From Marinobacter alexandrii (GTDB lineage Bacteria; Bacteroidota; Bacteroidia; Cytophagales; Cyclobacteriaceae), in NCBI GenBank assembly GCA_039984955.1, contig JBDWTN010000006.1, positions 248,001 through 312,000 of the forward strand: a stretch of 64,000 nucleotides of DNA, in the 5' to 3' direction. Of this stretch, positions 42,100-51,889 are shown one piece after another. A program made the translations under genes and the position numbers. The stretch's first letter is position 1, and each line of letters begins with the position of its first letter. Under the pieces are notes generated by a model, which worked only from the letters and a program-made list of their open reading frames with translations, did not search any database and had not been told where the DNA came from.

Positions 42100-42518
42100 T
42101 GGATATAAATACTTGACTGTTGATAGAAATCTTGCTCATCTGTTTGCCAGGTAATATTCACACGATAGTTACCTGCAACAAGCTCAGAACGATCTATTTT
42201 TTGTACTTGATCAGTCAGGGAGATTTCAAATGTGCGATCAAAAATCTTTCTTGAAGGGTGATAGAAATGGATATTACCTGTTGCTTCCTGATCCGGAAAA
42301 GTCAATAAAATTTCTCCCCCTTTTTGTTTCACGAGTACAATCTTTTCTGCTTCTACTGCATTTGAAAGCTTATTGAGCTTTTGTTGATAGTTGATTTCCT
42401 GTGCATAGTAGTCCTCTGCAACCAAATCAAAGTCTTCTTGAAATGCTCTGACTACCATATACCCAATGAATGTTGCAAAGAGTATAAATGCTATTACGAT
42501 TTTATGTCCCCAGTTCAT
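42096..42518 (-). CDS. ccoH: FixH/CcoH family protein
   Basis: 140 residues with one N-terminal membrane helix (KIVIAFILFATFIGYMVVRA) and an extracytoplasmic beta domain (ITWQTDEQDFYQQSSIYI). DFDLVAEDYYAQEINYQQKL is the conserved FixH segment. It is needed for assembly of cbb3 oxidase, probably by stabilising subunit interactions. It lies between ccoG and the SafE-like gene. Confidence 0.9.
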   Translation of the reverse strand: MNWGHKIVIAFILFATFIGYMVVRAFQEDFDLVAEDYYAQEINYQQKLNKLSNAVEAEKIVLVKQKGGEILLTFPDQEATGNIHFYHPSRKIFDRTFEISLTDQVQKIDRSELVAGNYRVNITWQTDEQDFYQQSSIYIQ

Positions 42519-42618
42519 GTTTTAAGTATTTAGGAGTCAGGATTTTTGCTCTTGTTTCCAAATGCTAACCCTTTACTCATTTTGTCTTTTTAACTATTCA
42601 TTGTCAATTGCCAATTGA

Positions 42619-44055
42619 CTAGTTGGTTGGTCCTAAAAATTTAGTTTCTACAGTCTCTACCAATTCATCTCCTGAATACACACCAACGGAGATCATTGTA
42701 CTCATTTTTGAAATATCAGATGGATCTATGATCACAAAAAAAGCGCCTTCTCCTATGCCCTGTTCAGCTAAATCAATTTCACCGCCTACCATTTCTATCT
42801 GCCCCTTAGGTTCCAAAAGCTCAAACCTTACATCCATAGCATTATTGGTCTTATTCACCATTTTCACCTGATATAGGTTAGTGATCATACCATCATCTCG
42901 CTCTTGATAGAGAATACCAGGAGTTCTCAATATGGTAGTTTCAAAATCTGAACGTACAAGTAATAGTGTAATAAGTACACCAACCAATACAATCAATACA
43001 CCTGTATAAGCCTTCATCCTTGTTGTGAACTCAAAAGGCTTTTTCTCTGCAATATTTTCTTCTGAGGCGTAACGTACCAAGCCTCTGGGTTTACCAATCC
43101 GATCCATGATGGAATCACACGCATCTATACAAGCAGTACAGTTCACACATTCTAGCTGAGTTCCGTTTCGAATATCTATGCCGGTTGGACACACAAATAC
43201 ACATTGCTTACAGTCAATACAATCTCCTTTATCTAATGCCTCGCGATCTTCATCTTTTCTGAATTTACCACGCTCTTCTCCTCGCACGTGATCATAAGCC
43301 ACAACCACACTTTGCTTATCTAGCAAAACACCCTGAAGCCTTCCATACGGGCAAATGGTTGTGCATACCTGCTCTCGCATCTTGCTGAATACACCATAAA
43401 AGAGACCTGTAAAAACGACCATGGCTATAAACCCACCCGTATTCTCCGCTGGACCGCCCTGAATAATACTCCAGACTTCATTAACCCCAACCAAATAAGC
43501 CATGAAGGTGTGCATGATAATTATGCTGACGAAAACAAAGAGTGTATGCTTGATTGTTTTCTTAGTCACCTTTTCTTTATTCCATGGCTGCTTATCTAGC
43601 TTTTTTTGAGCCATATAATCTCCCTCTATCCAATACTCAATTTGGCGAAAAACACCTTCCATGAAGATGGTCTGTGGACAAATCCACCCACAAAAAATGC
43701 GTCCAAAAACAACTGTAAATAGAATAATGAAAACCAAAGAGGTTAACATTCCTATTACGAACAGGAAGAAATCCTGAGGCCAGAATACCTGACCAAAGAT
43801 GATGAACTTTCGTTCGAAAATATTGAATAATAAGAATGGTTGTCCATCAATCTTAATGAATGGTGCACCTAATAAAAATAAGAGCAGTAAGTAGCTCACA
43901 AGTGAGCGATAGTTGGTAAATCTACCTTTTGGTTTCTTAGGATACACCCACACCCGCTTTCCATCCTTATCTACTGTTGACAGGTGATCACGAAAGGTCT
44001 CCTCAGCACTTTCTTGCTCCTGATATATGTCTTTTACATCTGTCATGCTAAACAT
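42619..44055 (-). CDS. ccoG: Cytochrome c oxidase accessory protein, copper reductase
   Basis: 478 residues. Several membrane segments with the polyferredoxin motif FGRIFCGWICPQTIFMEGVF and VCTTICPYGRLQG, then two 4Fe-4S sites (CIDCKQCVFVCPTGID and CVNCTACIDACDSI) and a C-terminal Ig-like domain (FixG_C). Family knowledge: CcoG reduces Cu(II) for insertion into the CcoN active site. An alternative ATG lies at 44046. It is 82 bp downstream of ccoP. Confidence 0.94.
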   Translation of the reverse strand: MFSMTDVKDIYQEQESAEETFRDHLSTVDKDGKRVWVYPKKPKGRFTNYRSLVSYLLLLFLLGAPFIKIDGQPFLLFNIFERKFIIFGQVFWPQDFFLFVIGMLTSLVFIILFTVVFGRIFCGWICPQTIFMEGVFRQIEYWIEGDYMAQKKLDKQPWNKEKVTKKTIKHTLFVFVSIIIMHTFMAYLVGVNEVWSIIQGGPAENTGGFIAMVVFTGLFYGVFSKMREQVCTTICPYGRLQGVLLDKQSVVVAYDHVRGEERGKFRKDEDREALDKGDCIDCKQCVFVCPTGIDIRNGTQLECVNCTACIDACDSIMDRIGKPRGLVRYASEENIAEKKPFEFTTRMKAYTGVLIVLVGVLITLLLVRSDFETTILRTPGILYQERDDGMITNLYQVKMVNKTNNAMDVRFELLEPKGQIEMVGGEIDLAEQGIGEGAFFVIIDPSDISKMSTMISVGVYSGDELVETVETKFLGPTN

Positions 44056-44137
44056 CAGCCATCTAAATTCTCATCAGAATTGGCATTAATGAATTTAGGT
44101 TAACTATTATCTCAACTATTTAATCCCAAATATGCAG

Positions 44138-45115
44138 TTAGCAACATTCACCATCTTCTAGTGCAGCTTCATCATCTACAAAATCAGGATTAGATTCTGC
44201 GTCTTCTTCACTATGTTCTTCATCTACTTCCACGCGTTCAAATAGCTCCCCTTGTGAATCCTTCGGATTTGCAGCTGTGTTGCCTTCCATCATGTAGATA
44301 TAGCTAGCTACTTGCTGCATTTTCTTAGGCGAAAGTTGAGTTTCCCAGGCAATCATACCTTTTGCCGGAACACCATACTTAATAGTCTTAAAGATGGATG
44401 CCATATCGCCACCATGCAGCCAGTACTGATCGGTGAAGTTTGGGCCTACCCCGCCACCTCCATCTGCAGCATGACATACAGAGCAATTTGATTCATAAAT
44501 AGCCTTTCCTGCATTTATATCTGCAGTTTCTGTTGCAAGCGTCACATTACTTTCATCAATTAGATCACCCAGAGATGCTAAGTATACTTTTACGTCTTCT
44601 TCAGCTTGCATCATCTCAGCTTGAAACTCCTCATCTTGATGTTGTCCTGTACCAAGAACTTCATAGTTAATCAGGTAGACAACACCGAATAAAATAGAAG
44701 CATAAAATCCATAAAGCCACCATGGAGGTAACCTATTATCAAGCTCACGAATACCATCATACTCATGATCAGTCGCAACTTCATGTTCTTTAGCAACGGG
44801 TACAGAATCATTAAATCTGTTCCAGAATTTCCTCCAGAACCCCATGCCTTCTTCACCTTCGATAGCAGGAATTAACTCTTTCTCTTCCTCCTCTATCCCC
44901 ATTTCGGCACGTTTGAGCTTAAGCACTACTTTTAGTGCAATCAATAGCACGTACATCGCTGATACAGCAATAATGCTTATGAGAACAGTCAACCCCAATA
45001 CAATCTCCACTTTGTATTGTTCAAAAAAACTCTGTTGTTCTGCTGCTTCTTGCCCGAATGAAAGTACAGGTAAAGCAACTATTAAGGCTATAATAATATA
45101 CTTAAGCTTCGTCAT
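44138..45115 (-). CDS. ccoP: cbb3 oxidase cytochrome subunit, single-heme type
   Basis: 325 residues. Signal peptide or first helix, a second membrane helix near 35-60, the CcoP N-terminal block DNRLPPWWLYGFYASILFGV (~130-150), then one cytochrome c domain with CSVCHAADGGG (~215) and GMIAWETQLSPKKMQ carrying the Met ligand. Canonical CcoP has two hemes; one is usual in Bacteroidota. An acidic tail ends in GECC, two adjacent cysteines at the very C-terminus. It overlaps the ccoQ-like gene by 14 bp. It transfers electrons to CcoO/N. Confidence 0.93.
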   Translation of the reverse strand: MTKLKYIIIALIVALPVLSFGQEAAEQQSFFEQYKVEIVLGLTVLISIIAVSAMYVLLIALKVVLKLKRAEMGIEEEEKELIPAIEGEEGMGFWRKFWNRFNDSVPVAKEHEVATDHEYDGIRELDNRLPPWWLYGFYASILFGVVYLINYEVLGTGQHQDEEFQAEMMQAEEDVKVYLASLGDLIDESNVTLATETADINAGKAIYESNCSVCHAADGGGGVGPNFTDQYWLHGGDMASIFKTIKYGVPAKGMIAWETQLSPKKMQQVASYIYMMEGNTAANPKDSQGELFERVEVDEEHSEEDAESNPDFVDDEAALEDGECC

Positions 45116-45293
45116 GGTCAGTATCGTTTGAGTCTAGAGGAATGTTTGAAATGTCATTGAATAATTTCTTATCTACCTTAAGAACATACACTGTCAGTGC
45201 AATAAAGAAGACAAAGAATATGACAAAGGAGATCACAGGAAAGATTTCTATCCCTGCGATGGTCTCCATATGATGTTTAATAAATTTCAGCAT
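45102..45293 (-). CDS. ccoQ: CcoQ-like small subunit
   Basis: 63 residues with one membrane helix (EIFPVISFVIFFVFFIALTV) and a charged C-terminal tail (DKKLFNDISNIPLDSNDTDH). Position between ccoNO and ccoP, size and the single helix fit the FixQ/CcoQ-like subunit that stabilises cbb3 oxidase. The sequence itself is weakly conserved, so the name rests on context. Confidence 0.8.
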   Translation of the reverse strand: MLKFIKHHMETIAGIEIFPVISFVIFFVFFIALTVYVLKVDKKLFNDISNIPLDSNDTDHDEA

Positions 45294-45304
45294 AGTTGTA
45301 TGTT

Positions 45305-47473
45305 TTAGTTCCCTTCGGCTACTCCTTCTACATTCTTAATATCAGTTCCAAGTCTTTGCAGGTAAGCAATCAAGGCTATGATTTCAGCATCACTCGCCAT
45401 CTTGATTCCTTCCAGCTCTAGCCCTTTGGAAATCAATGCTGCCTGATTTTCCGCATCTGTTACGGCTTGTTCATCATATCCTTCTGGGTATGGCACACCT
45501 AGCGTCTGCATAGCTCGGATCTTCTTTGGAGTTCGTGCTTTATCCCACTCCTGCTCAAAGAGCCAAGGGTATGGTGGCATAATTGATCCTGGCGACATAC
45601 TCGTTGGGTCAAGCATGTGATAGAAATGCCAGCTATCCGGGTACTTCTTACCTACTCTGTGAAGATCTGGCCCTGTTCTCTTAGATCCCCATTGAAATGG
45701 ATGATCGTATACGAACTCGCCTGCCTTGGAGTATTCTAAATCCACAGGATCATATCTCATCACCTCTGATCTAAAAGGTCTAATCATTTGTGAGTGACAG
45801 GTATAACAGCCTTCTCTCACATAGATATCACGTCCGTTTAATTCAAGTGGTGTATAAGGTTTTACTGTTGAAATTGTAGGAACGTTGCTCTGAATAAGGA
45901 ATGTAGGCACAATCTCAATGACGCCACCAATAGCTACCAGAACCAAACTCCAAACTAGCATTCGCATCGGTTTCCATTCAAATATTCTTCTATGCCAGTG
46001 TTCGCTCTTCTCTGGCTTGTAATCTTTCATCAACGGTGCTGCTTGAGCCTCAGTTGTTGGTTGGAAGCTACCAGCCCGTGCTGTTTTCACCAGGTTATAT
46101 ACCATTACAAACACACCAGATAAATATAACAGTCCACCAAATGCTCTCAATGCATACATTGGCATGATCTGAGTGACTGTTTCCAGGAAGTTGCTGTAAA
46201 CAAGTGTCCCATCAGGATTGAATTGTTTCCACATTAAACTTTGAGTGAAACCAGCCCAATACAATGGAATCGCATAGAAAAGGATGCCCATGGTTCCGAT
46301 CCAGAAGTGAACATTAGCGAGTTTCTGTGAGTGAAGCTTTGTTTTGTATAGCTTAGGAATAAGGTAGTAAAGCATCGCGAACGTCAGGAAGCCATTCCAT
46401 CCCAATCCCCCTATGTGCACATGACCTACAATCCAATCCGTAAAGTGACCGATCGCATTTACGTTTTTAAGTGACAGCATCGGACCTTCAAATGTGGCCA
46501 TACCATAACAAGTGATTGCCACTACCATGAATTTCAGGATAGCATCTTCTCTAACCTTGTCCCAAGCTCCTCTTAATGTCAATAATCCGTTCAGCATACC
46601 ACCCCATGATGGAGCAATCAGCATTACAGAAAATACCACCCCTAAAGATTGCGCCCAATCCGGTAGTGAATTGTACAATAAGTGATGTGGACCTGCCCAG
46701 ATGTAGATAAAGATTAGGGCCCAGAAATGAATGATTGAAAGCCTGTATGAATAAATGGGACGACCAGATGCCTTAGGGATGAAGTAGTACATCAAACCTA
46801 AGTATGGAGTGGTGAGAAAGAACGCTACTGCATTGTGTCCATACCACCATTGTACCAATGCGTCCTGCACTCCAGCATACCATGAGTAGCTTTTCATGAA
46901 GTCAATGGGAAGCTCAAATGAATTTACAATGTGTAGCATAGCTACCGTCACAAACGTGGCAATGTAGAACCAGATGGCTACATAAAGATGACGCTCTCGT
47001 CGTTTGATGATAGTCATGAACATGTTTAAGCCGAATACTACCCAGATCAAAGCGATCGCAATATCAATAGGCCATTCAAGCTCAGCATACTCTTTGCCGG
47101 ATGTCATCCCCAATGGGAGTGTTATAGCAGCTGAAAGAATGATTAGCTGCCATCCCCAGAAGTGAATCTTACTGAGAAGGTCACTATACATACGCGTTTT
47201 ACACAATCGCTGAAGAGAGTAGTATACTCCAGCAAAAATCCCGTTCCCTACAAATGCGAAAATCACTGCATTGGTATGCAATGGTCTCACACGCCCAAAG
47301 GTGGTATACTGTAATCCGAAATTGGCTTCTGGCCACACAAACTGACATGCAACAAGAAGCCCCACCGACATACCGATAATTCCAAAAATCGTGGTAGCGA
47401 TCAGGAAGTTTCGGACCGTGGTGTTGTCATAATGAAAGGTCTCAAGACCTACTTTTTGGTTGTTTTCTGACAT
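45305..47473 (-). CDS. ccoNO: cbb3 cytochrome c oxidase, fused subunits I and II
   Basis: 722 residues. The first ~480 are CcoN: twelve membrane helices with heme and CuB histidines (RPLHTNAVIF, WWYGHNAVAFFL, AGPHHLLYN, VGHVHIGGLGWNGF). From ~500 on it is CcoO, a membrane-anchored cytochrome with REGCYTCHSQMIRPF and GSIMPPYPWLF. Fusion of the two is usual in Bacteroidota. It is the catalytic core of the high-affinity terminal oxidase, reducing oxygen to water and pumping protons. It overlaps ccoS by 25 bp. Confidence 0.96.
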   Translation of the reverse strand: MSENNQKVGLETFHYDNTTVRNFLIATTIFGIIGMSVGLLVACQFVWPEANFGLQYTTFGRVRPLHTNAVIFAFVGNGIFAGVYYSLQRLCKTRMYSDLLSKIHFWGWQLIILSAAITLPLGMTSGKEYAELEWPIDIAIALIWVVFGLNMFMTIIKRRERHLYVAIWFYIATFVTVAMLHIVNSFELPIDFMKSYSWYAGVQDALVQWWYGHNAVAFFLTTPYLGLMYYFIPKASGRPIYSYRLSIIHFWALIFIYIWAGPHHLLYNSLPDWAQSLGVVFSVMLIAPSWGGMLNGLLTLRGAWDKVREDAILKFMVVAITCYGMATFEGPMLSLKNVNAIGHFTDWIVGHVHIGGLGWNGFLTFAMLYYLIPKLYKTKLHSQKLANVHFWIGTMGILFYAIPLYWAGFTQSLMWKQFNPDGTLVYSNFLETVTQIMPMYALRAFGGLLYLSGVFVMVYNLVKTARAGSFQPTTEAQAAPLMKDYKPEKSEHWHRRIFEWKPMRMLVWSLVLVAIGGVIEIVPTFLIQSNVPTISTVKPYTPLELNGRDIYVREGCYTCHSQMIRPFRSEVMRYDPVDLEYSKAGEFVYDHPFQWGSKRTGPDLHRVGKKYPDSWHFYHMLDPTSMSPGSIMPPYPWLFEQEWDKARTPKKIRAMQTLGVPYPEGYDEQAVTDAENQAALISKGLELEGIKMASDAEIIALIAYLQRLGTDIKNVEGVAEGN

Positions 47474-47658
47474 TGGTCACTAGGTTTAGTACTTGAATCG
47501 TTTGCAGAAATCTGCGCCTCTTCCTCGTCGAAGAGGATACGGACCGATGGTGTATAGTCATCCTCAAACTGCCCCGAACGAGACGCCCAAAGGAATGCTC
47601 CTAGGAAGCTGCCTGCTAGCAGTAAACTGCACGCGATAAGGATAAAAATGACACTCAT
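47449..47658 (-). CDS. ccoS: cbb3 oxidase assembly protein CcoS
   Basis: 69 residues: one membrane helix (MSVIFILIACSLLLAGSFLG), then AFLWASRSGQFEDDYTPSVR, the CcoS signature with GQFDD-type motif, and a short acidic/lysine-rich tail. It is required for cofactor insertion into cbb3 oxidase. It is the first gene of the oxidase operon, read from the promoter at 47669-47733. Confidence 0.92.
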   Translation of the reverse strand: MSVIFILIACSLLLAGSFLGAFLWASRSGQFEDDYTPSVRILFDEEEAQISANDSSTKPSDQCQKTTKK

Positions 47659-47668
47659 AATCCGAAGA

Positions 47669-47733
47669 CAAGATTAGTGGAGCATCGTAGGTTGGCTAAT
47701 GAGAGGTGTTAGTGGGAAGGATGATTTTTGTCA
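47669..47733 (-). promoter_or_regulatory. cco operon promoter: -7 box plus CRP/FNR-type site at 55 bp
   Basis: Leftward TAATCTTG (complement of 47669-47676, one mismatch to TAnnTTTG) lies 11 bp before ccoS. TGATTTTTGTCA spans 47722-47733; centre distance is exactly 55 bp. Just beyond it TGATCT (47739) and AGATCA (47751) form another inverted repeat with a 6-bp spacer. Confidence 0.65.
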
Positions 47734-47931
47734 GGTAATGATCTGTGGCAAGATCATGAATTGAGACATCTCTTATAAAAAGGACTACTTTGAAACCTTG
47801 GCAGAAAGAACATTAGTGTGGAACATAAACCTTAGTTTAAGGTCATCAAATATCAGCTGGTCTGCTGATGAATGTCATTCAAGGTTGAAATAGGAATTGA
47901 GACATTTGATACAATCAAAATTCACGTAATC

Positions 47932-48315
47932 ATGGATGTCTCGATCATTATCGCACGAGTTATTTGCATTTTATACCTTTCACTAGGAACAGGTTTTGCC
48001 TTTAGCACTTCGTATTATAATTCTGCTTTTAAGAAAATTGTAAATGATACCACTTATCTTTTTTTAGGGGGATGGATTGCTACCTGCTTAGGTGCTCTAC
48101 TTGTTCATATTCATAATTTGTGGGTTAATGATTGGCGGTTGATGATTACCTTAATTAGTTGGAGCATTTTATTAAAAGGTATCGCCCTTCTTGCATTTCC
48201 GCGAGTCATCAACGTTTTTGAAGAATGGTTTACTCCCAAAGGGATTCAGAATTATTTTTTACCCATGGTTATAGCCCTGGGGATGATTTTCGGATATTAC
48301 GGATTCTTCGCTTAA
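47932..48315 (+). CDS. Four-helix integral membrane protein, hypothetical
   Basis: 127 residues from ATG 47932 (MDVSIIIARVICILYLSLGT); an upstream in-frame ATG at 47872 would add a polar stretch. Four membrane helices are predicted, with HIHNLWVNDWRLMIT between helices 2 and 3. I do not recognise a named family. It is divergent from the cco operon and precedes thioredoxin by 69 bp. Confidence 0.65.
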   Translation: MDVSIIIARVICILYLSLGTGFAFSTSYYNSAFKKIVNDTTYLFLGGWIATCLGALLVHIHNLWVNDWRLMITLISWSILLKGIALLAFPRVINVFEEWFTPKGIQNYFLPMVIALGMIFGYYGFFA

Positions 48316-48384
48316 AGACATAGAGCTATCCATTTACATATAAGAAACAAGAACTAAATAAGCTATCATTAGTGTTATATCGAT

Positions 48385-48678
48385 ATGTCTAAGTTCGATG
48401 AATTAATTAATAGTGATCAACCGGTTTTGGTTGATTTTCATGCTACCTGGTGTGGCCCATGTCATACAATGGCTCCTATTCTTGAAGAGTTAAAAGCAGA
48501 GATTGGGAGCAAGGCTCGGATCATTAAGGTAGATATCGATAAGAATCAAGCTGCAGCTCGAAAGTTCAATGTAAGAGGTGTGCCTACCTTTATTTTATTT
48601 AAGAACGGTCAGCAGCTTTGGAGGCAGTCGGGTGCTATTCCTAAGCATATGCTAGAGCAGGCTATTGAAAGTGCCTAA
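48385..48678 (+). CDS. trxA: Thioredoxin
   Basis: 97 residues, a complete thioredoxin fold with active site TWCGPCHTM, the cis-proline VPTFILF and the buried Asp equivalent in LVDFHATW. No signal peptide is present, so it is cytoplasmic. It reduces protein disulfides. It is followed after 9 bp by a sulfurtransferase gene, suggesting a shared role in sulfane sulfur or thiol metabolism. Confidence 0.92.
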   Translation: MSKFDELINSDQPVLVDFHATWCGPCHTMAPILEELKAEIGSKARIIKVDIDKNQAAARKFNVRGVPTFILFKNGQQLWRQSGAIPKHMLEQAIESA

Positions 48679-48687
48679 TTTGCAGGT

Positions 48688-49524
48688 ATGTCAATACCTT
48701 CCATCGTATCTCCAGAGTGGCTCCATGAAAACTTAGAAAAACCAAAGTTTATTGTTTTAGACGCTACACTTGCAAAACCTAAAGCTGCCGGTGAGGTACC
48801 CTATGAGAATGTGCAGATTCCAGGAGCTCAGTTTTTTGATATTGATGGTGCCTTCTCAGATGCCTCTATTGATCTTCCTCATATGATGTGTAACGCTGAT
48901 CAGTTTGAAAGAGAAGCTCGAAAGCTTGGAATAAATCAAGATAGCCTGATCATTGTCTATGATAGCCACGGAGTGTATTCTGCTCCTCGTGCTTGGTGGA
49001 TGCTGAAATCCATAGGTCTTGAAAATGTAGCCGTACTAAATGGTGGATTGCCGAAGTGGATTGAAAAGGGATTTCAAATAGAAAAGAAGAAGAAATCTCT
49101 CCTAAGAGAAGGTGAGTTCACATCCAACGTTGAATCAACTTGCTTTGTGGATTCAGCATATGTTTTAAATCACATCAATGATAACAAGGTTATTGTCTTG
49201 GATGCAAGATCTGAAGGACGATTTATGGCGACCGAACCTGAACCACGACATGGACTCAGAGGTGGACATATCCCGAATTCCATTAACCTTCCTTTTACAG
49301 AAGTGATTGATGGTCAACAGGTAAAAGATCATTCCGAGTTAAAAAAAGTCTTTGATCGACTCAACATAAAAGACAAAAAACTAGTCTTTTCTTGTGGCTC
49401 TGGGTTAACTGCATGCATCATTCTTTTTGCTGCACACTTGGCGGGTTATATAAACCATGCCGTGTATGACGGTTCCTGGAGTGAATGGGGACAGCCGTCT
49501 GATTTGCCTGTAGAAACTAATTAA
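48688..49524 (+). CDS. Two-domain sulfurtransferase (rhodanese / 3-mercaptopyruvate type)
   Basis: 278 residues, two rhodanese domains. The inactive N-terminal domain has IPGAQFFDIDGAFSD and MLKSIGLENVAVLNGG; the C-terminal domain carries the active loop SCGSGLTACI (CGSGxT type, favouring 3-mercaptopyruvate) and GGHIPNSINLPF. It transfers sulfur from mercaptopyruvate or thiosulfate to thiols such as thioredoxin, encoded 9 bp upstream. The stop overlaps the converging copper ATPase by 8 bp. Confidence 0.92.
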   Translation: MSIPSIVSPEWLHENLEKPKFIVLDATLAKPKAAGEVPYENVQIPGAQFFDIDGAFSDASIDLPHMMCNADQFEREARKLGINQDSLIIVYDSHGVYSAPRAWWMLKSIGLENVAVLNGGLPKWIEKGFQIEKKKKSLLREGEFTSNVESTCFVDSAYVLNHINDNKVIVLDARSEGRFMATEPEPRHGLRGGHIPNSINLPFTEVIDGQQVKDHSELKKVFDRLNIKDKKLVFSCGSGLTACIILFAAHLAGYINHAVYDGSWSEWGQPSDLPVETN

Positions 49525-51889
49525 TTCTACGCCCTACCCATGCCACCATCAAGGTAACGAAACCAACGACGGTCACAGAGCTGATTGGCATCAGTATAGC
49601 CGAAATAAGTGGAGTAAGATGCCCGCTCATCGCAAAGGATAAACCCACAATGTTGTACAGAAACGAGATACCGAATGCGATGAAAACTATATTTATTACC
49701 CGCTTGGAAAACGAAAGGACCTTTGGAAGGTCCGTTACTTTATCCGAAGTAAGAATAGCATCACAAGCAGGAGAAAATTGATGTATATCCTCAGACACTG
49801 CAATACCTACAGATGCCTCTTTTAAAGCGCCTGCATCATTTAATCCATCTCCCACCATCAACTGATTCCAATCACTATTTTTGAGATAATCTAGTTTATC
49901 CATTGGTTTTTGCGCAAAGTGAACTTCATCAAAATGAGGCTCAAGCTTAGTTTTTTCAGCCGCGTTATCTCCCGACAATAGCGTCAATAGATAATTTACT
50001 TTCAAGCTTTTAAGCATTTCAAAAATGCCTTTTCTATAAGAAGACTTGATTGTAAATCGTCCAAGCTTACTACCTACTTTCACATAAACGTTAGATTCAT
50101 TGATGGCTGAATTATTGTCAGTGATTTGAAGAAATTCAGCTGAACCTATTTTGAGCAAAATACTATTTATCTCTGCAGTAAATCCTCTTCCTGTCTCTTC
50201 TTGAAAATTGACAATCGGAAATTTTTCACACGCTGGAAGTTCATGGTGAATCATTCTACTTAAAGGGTGAGCCGAATTGCCAATAGCCGATTTAAGATAT
50301 GATAGATCTATTTCACTTAAGACATCACCTTCATATCTAAGTCCAGCTTCAGTAGATGTAAGCGTTCCGGTTTTATCAAAAACGATGGAATCAACATGAG
50401 CCAATGATTCAATTACTTCAGCATTTTTTAGATATAGTCCCTCTTTGCCTAGCTTTCTCATTGCATGACCGTAGGTAAATGGAAGGACAAGTGCTAGTGC
50501 ACATGGGCATGCAACGATTAAAACAGCGGTGACCGAATTCCATACGAGTGTTGGGTCATTGATCCACCAATAAAGTGCAGTATATCCTGCTAGTAGGATA
50601 ATTGTCAGCGTAAAGTATTTGCTTATTTTATCAACCCAGGTGTGTAAGTCCGCATTTGTCTTTTTCTTGAATGAATCAGTATTCCAAAGTCTCGTAAGTT
50701 CACTATTATCAACAGTTTGTATAAGTTCAATTTCTAACTCCCCTCCTTTCTGTCTCCCTCCTGCATATACCTGCTGTCCTATCTCTCTATACTCTGGCTT
50801 AGATTCTCCGGTAACAAAACTGTAGTCAATGTTTCCTTTTCCTCCTCTAATGACGCCATCAGCAGGGATTAATTCATCATTATGAGTAAGCACTAAATCT
50901 CCTTTTTTCAATTCTTTTAGAGGTCTTTGGATTTCTTCACGCTCTACTTTACATGTCACAGAGACCGGAAAATACGAGGAGAAATCACGATCAAAAGAAA
51001 GCGCCTGATAAGTCTTGCTTTGATACCATTTTCCTATTAGAAGGAAGAAAACCAAACCAGCGAGTGAATCCACATATCCCATTCCCAATCCTGAAATAAT
51101 CTCATAAACACTTCTCCCAAACAACGTAAGAATTCCTAAAGCAATGGGTACATCAATATTTAGATTTCCATACCTGATGCCTTTGCAGGCTTTTGTGAAA
51201 TAATCGTTAGCTGAATAAAAAACCACTGGAAAAGCCAGTATAAGGTTTATCCAGTTAAATACTGTTTTGAAATCTTTGGTAAGCAGAAAATTCTGATCCA
51301 GATACTCAGGCATGCTCATCAGCATGGCATTACCAAAACAAAAACCAGCCACCGCTATTTTTGTCCCAATATTAGATTTAGAAATCTGTTTTTTGGTTTT
51401 ATCTAAACTATCAAGCGAAATTCCAGGTGGGTAACCCAACTGAGACAGTAGGATTACAAGCTCTTTAAGTGACTTTTGCTTGTGATCAAATGTGATCACT
51501 ACTTCTCTTTTCACAAAGTTTACTTCTGAACGAAGCGCTGCTTTCTCCAGTTTTGGTAGATGCTCAAGTAAATAAATACATGAACTACAGTGAATTCCTG
51601 GTAAAAACAATTTCACCACGGATACTTCTTCACTTTTGAATCTCAATAGCTGCTTTTGAATATCCTCATTATCCAGGAAAGCATATTTTCGCTCCGCCTT
51701 TATTTCAGATAATGATCTATTCTCTTGGGAAGTTTCAGAGTAGTATTGATTCAAATTGCTTTGATCCAAAAGCTCGTAAACAGCTCTGCAGCCATAGCAA
51801 CAAAAAAGATGATCCTCGATAGCTATAGAGTCATCACATACATCACCACAATGATGGCATTTCAGTTCTTCAGCTTGCAATAGCTCCAT
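49517..51889 (-). CDS. ccoI: Copper-exporting P-type ATPase for cbb3 assembly (CcoI/FixI type)
   Basis: 790 residues from ATG 51889 (a TTG at 51910 is less likely). An N-terminal cysteine-rich domain (CHHCGDVCDD and CCYGCRAVYELL) and an HMA domain (PGIHCSSCIYLLEHL) are followed by the P1B core: TGESKPEY, membrane CPC in ACPCALALVLPF, DKTGTLTS phosphorylation site, NSAHPLSR and GDGLNDAGAL. The layout is CopA2/CcoI, which exports copper slowly to the periplasm for oxidase assembly. The start overlaps the universal stress gene by 20 bp, so both share the promoter at 52337. Confidence 0.93.
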   Translation of the reverse strand: MELLQAEELKCHHCGDVCDDSIAIEDHLFCCYGCRAVYELLDQSNLNQYYSETSQENRSLSEIKAERKYAFLDNEDIQKQLLRFKSEEVSVVKLFLPGIHCSSCIYLLEHLPKLEKAALRSEVNFVKREVVITFDHKQKSLKELVILLSQLGYPPGISLDSLDKTKKQISKSNIGTKIAVAGFCFGNAMLMSMPEYLDQNFLLTKDFKTVFNWINLILAFPVVFYSANDYFTKACKGIRYGNLNIDVPIALGILTLFGRSVYEIISGLGMGYVDSLAGLVFFLLIGKWYQSKTYQALSFDRDFSSYFPVSVTCKVEREEIQRPLKELKKGDLVLTHNDELIPADGVIRGGKGNIDYSFVTGESKPEYREIGQQVYAGGRQKGGELEIELIQTVDNSELTRLWNTDSFKKKTNADLHTWVDKISKYFTLTIILLAGYTALYWWINDPTLVWNSVTAVLIVACPCALALVLPFTYGHAMRKLGKEGLYLKNAEVIESLAHVDSIVFDKTGTLTSTEAGLRYEGDVLSEIDLSYLKSAIGNSAHPLSRMIHHELPACEKFPIVNFQEETGRGFTAEINSILLKIGSAEFLQITDNNSAINESNVYVKVGSKLGRFTIKSSYRKGIFEMLKSLKVNYLLTLLSGDNAAEKTKLEPHFDEVHFAQKPMDKLDYLKNSDWNQLMVGDGLNDAGALKEASVGIAVSEDIHQFSPACDAILTSDKVTDLPKVLSFSKRVINIVFIAFGISFLYNIVGLSFAMSGHLTPLISAILMPISSVTVVGFVTLMVAWVGRRIN

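Noticed and set aside
47739-47756. TGATCT-N6-AGATCA inverted repeat upstream of the cco operon
   Set aside because: The spacing does not match the other sites and no second example was found; it is mentioned only in the promoter entry.
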